The position numbers were made by a program, and so were the translations under genes. From positions 1 to 5,688 of the forward strand of contig CALBNS010000008.1 in assembly GCA_937896665.1 (NCBI GenBank): DNA of 5,688 nt, read 5' to 3'. The notes beneath the pieces were generated by a model, which had not been told where the DNA came from, ran no database searches, and was given only the letters and a program-made list of their open reading frames with translations. Source of the DNA: an uncultured Clostridia bacterium. GTDB lineage: Bacteria; Bacillota; Clostridia; Lachnospirales; Lachnospiraceae. This document shows, piece after piece, positions 5,568-5,688 of the stretch (position 1 is its first letter; each line of letters opens with the position of its first letter).

Positions 5568-5688
5568 TGGAAAATCCTATATCATGACATGGACGGAAGG
5601 GAGAAAACTCCGGACTGTCACGGTGGATGGAGGCAGCACATCCTATGAATATGGGTATAACGGACTCCGGTCAAGGAAAAACAATGGA
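5545..5688 (+). CDS. RHS core fragment running off the right edge
   Basis: The frame containing 5545 reads NNPLIYYNGKSY, MTWTEGRKLRTVTVDGG and YEYGYNGLRSRKNNG. This is a typical RHS/YD repeat (NNP...YYNG, TW..GR.L, Y.YN..G.R..K). It is open to the right edge. The frame is closed upstream by TAA at 5533-5535, and there is no start codon or ribosome binding site at the junction. It is therefore a headless RHS segment spliced to the end of copy B, presumably leading to a third tip outside the window. It covers an earlier part of the RHS core than the short stubs at 1-180 and 3499-3660. Confidence 0.8.

Noticed and set aside
1..5688. CRISPR arrays, tRNA or rRNA genes, replication origins
   Set aside because: No short regularly spaced repeats, no tRNA-like cloverleaf and no rRNA-like sequence were seen.

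Overview
The window is accessory DNA from a low-GC Gram-positive bacterium, most likely a gut-type Clostridia/Lachnospiraceae member. The evidence is AT-rich genes, strong AAAGGAGG-type ribosome binding sites, RHS-repeat toxin tails and a large serine recombinase of the type common in that group. The taxon is inferred from style, not proven. Every gene supported here reads on the + strand.

Layout: (1) At 1-734 an RHS polymorphic toxin enters from outside the window. It shows the end of the RHS core, then a glycine-rich region and a short basic C-terminal tip of unknown activity. (2) At 754-1416 follows a small membrane protein, the probable cognate immunity protein. (3) At about 1433-1800 comes a stretch (copy A) that returns near the right end. 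It has palindromes, a long terminator-like stem-loop and a small ORF (1639-1833). (4) At 1817-3421 lies a large serine recombinase broken by two frameshifts, a nonsense codon and an apparent active-site substitution. (5) At about 3499-4266 a second, headless RHS tail carries a GIY-YIG nuclease-like tip. (6) At 4280-5206 is its probable immunity protein, with a DUF4259-like N-terminus. (7) At about 5216-5560 copy B of the repeat appears without any recombinase. (8) From about 5545 to the end, RHS core sequence resumes and runs off the window.

The best overall reading is an array of alternative RHS tip/immunity cassettes, each followed by the same repeat, with a decayed site-specific recombination element between two of them. 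The RHS core sequence at the start of each tip (57 nt clearly alignable, 15-71 and 3502-3558) would let homologous recombination swap tips onto an expressed RHS gene. The repeats could serve as the downstream crossover arm. The tip/immunity pairs are known biology in outline. The less usual points are the repeat shared between cassettes, its direct junction with RHS core at 5545-5567, and the uncharacterised tip 1/membrane-immunity pair.
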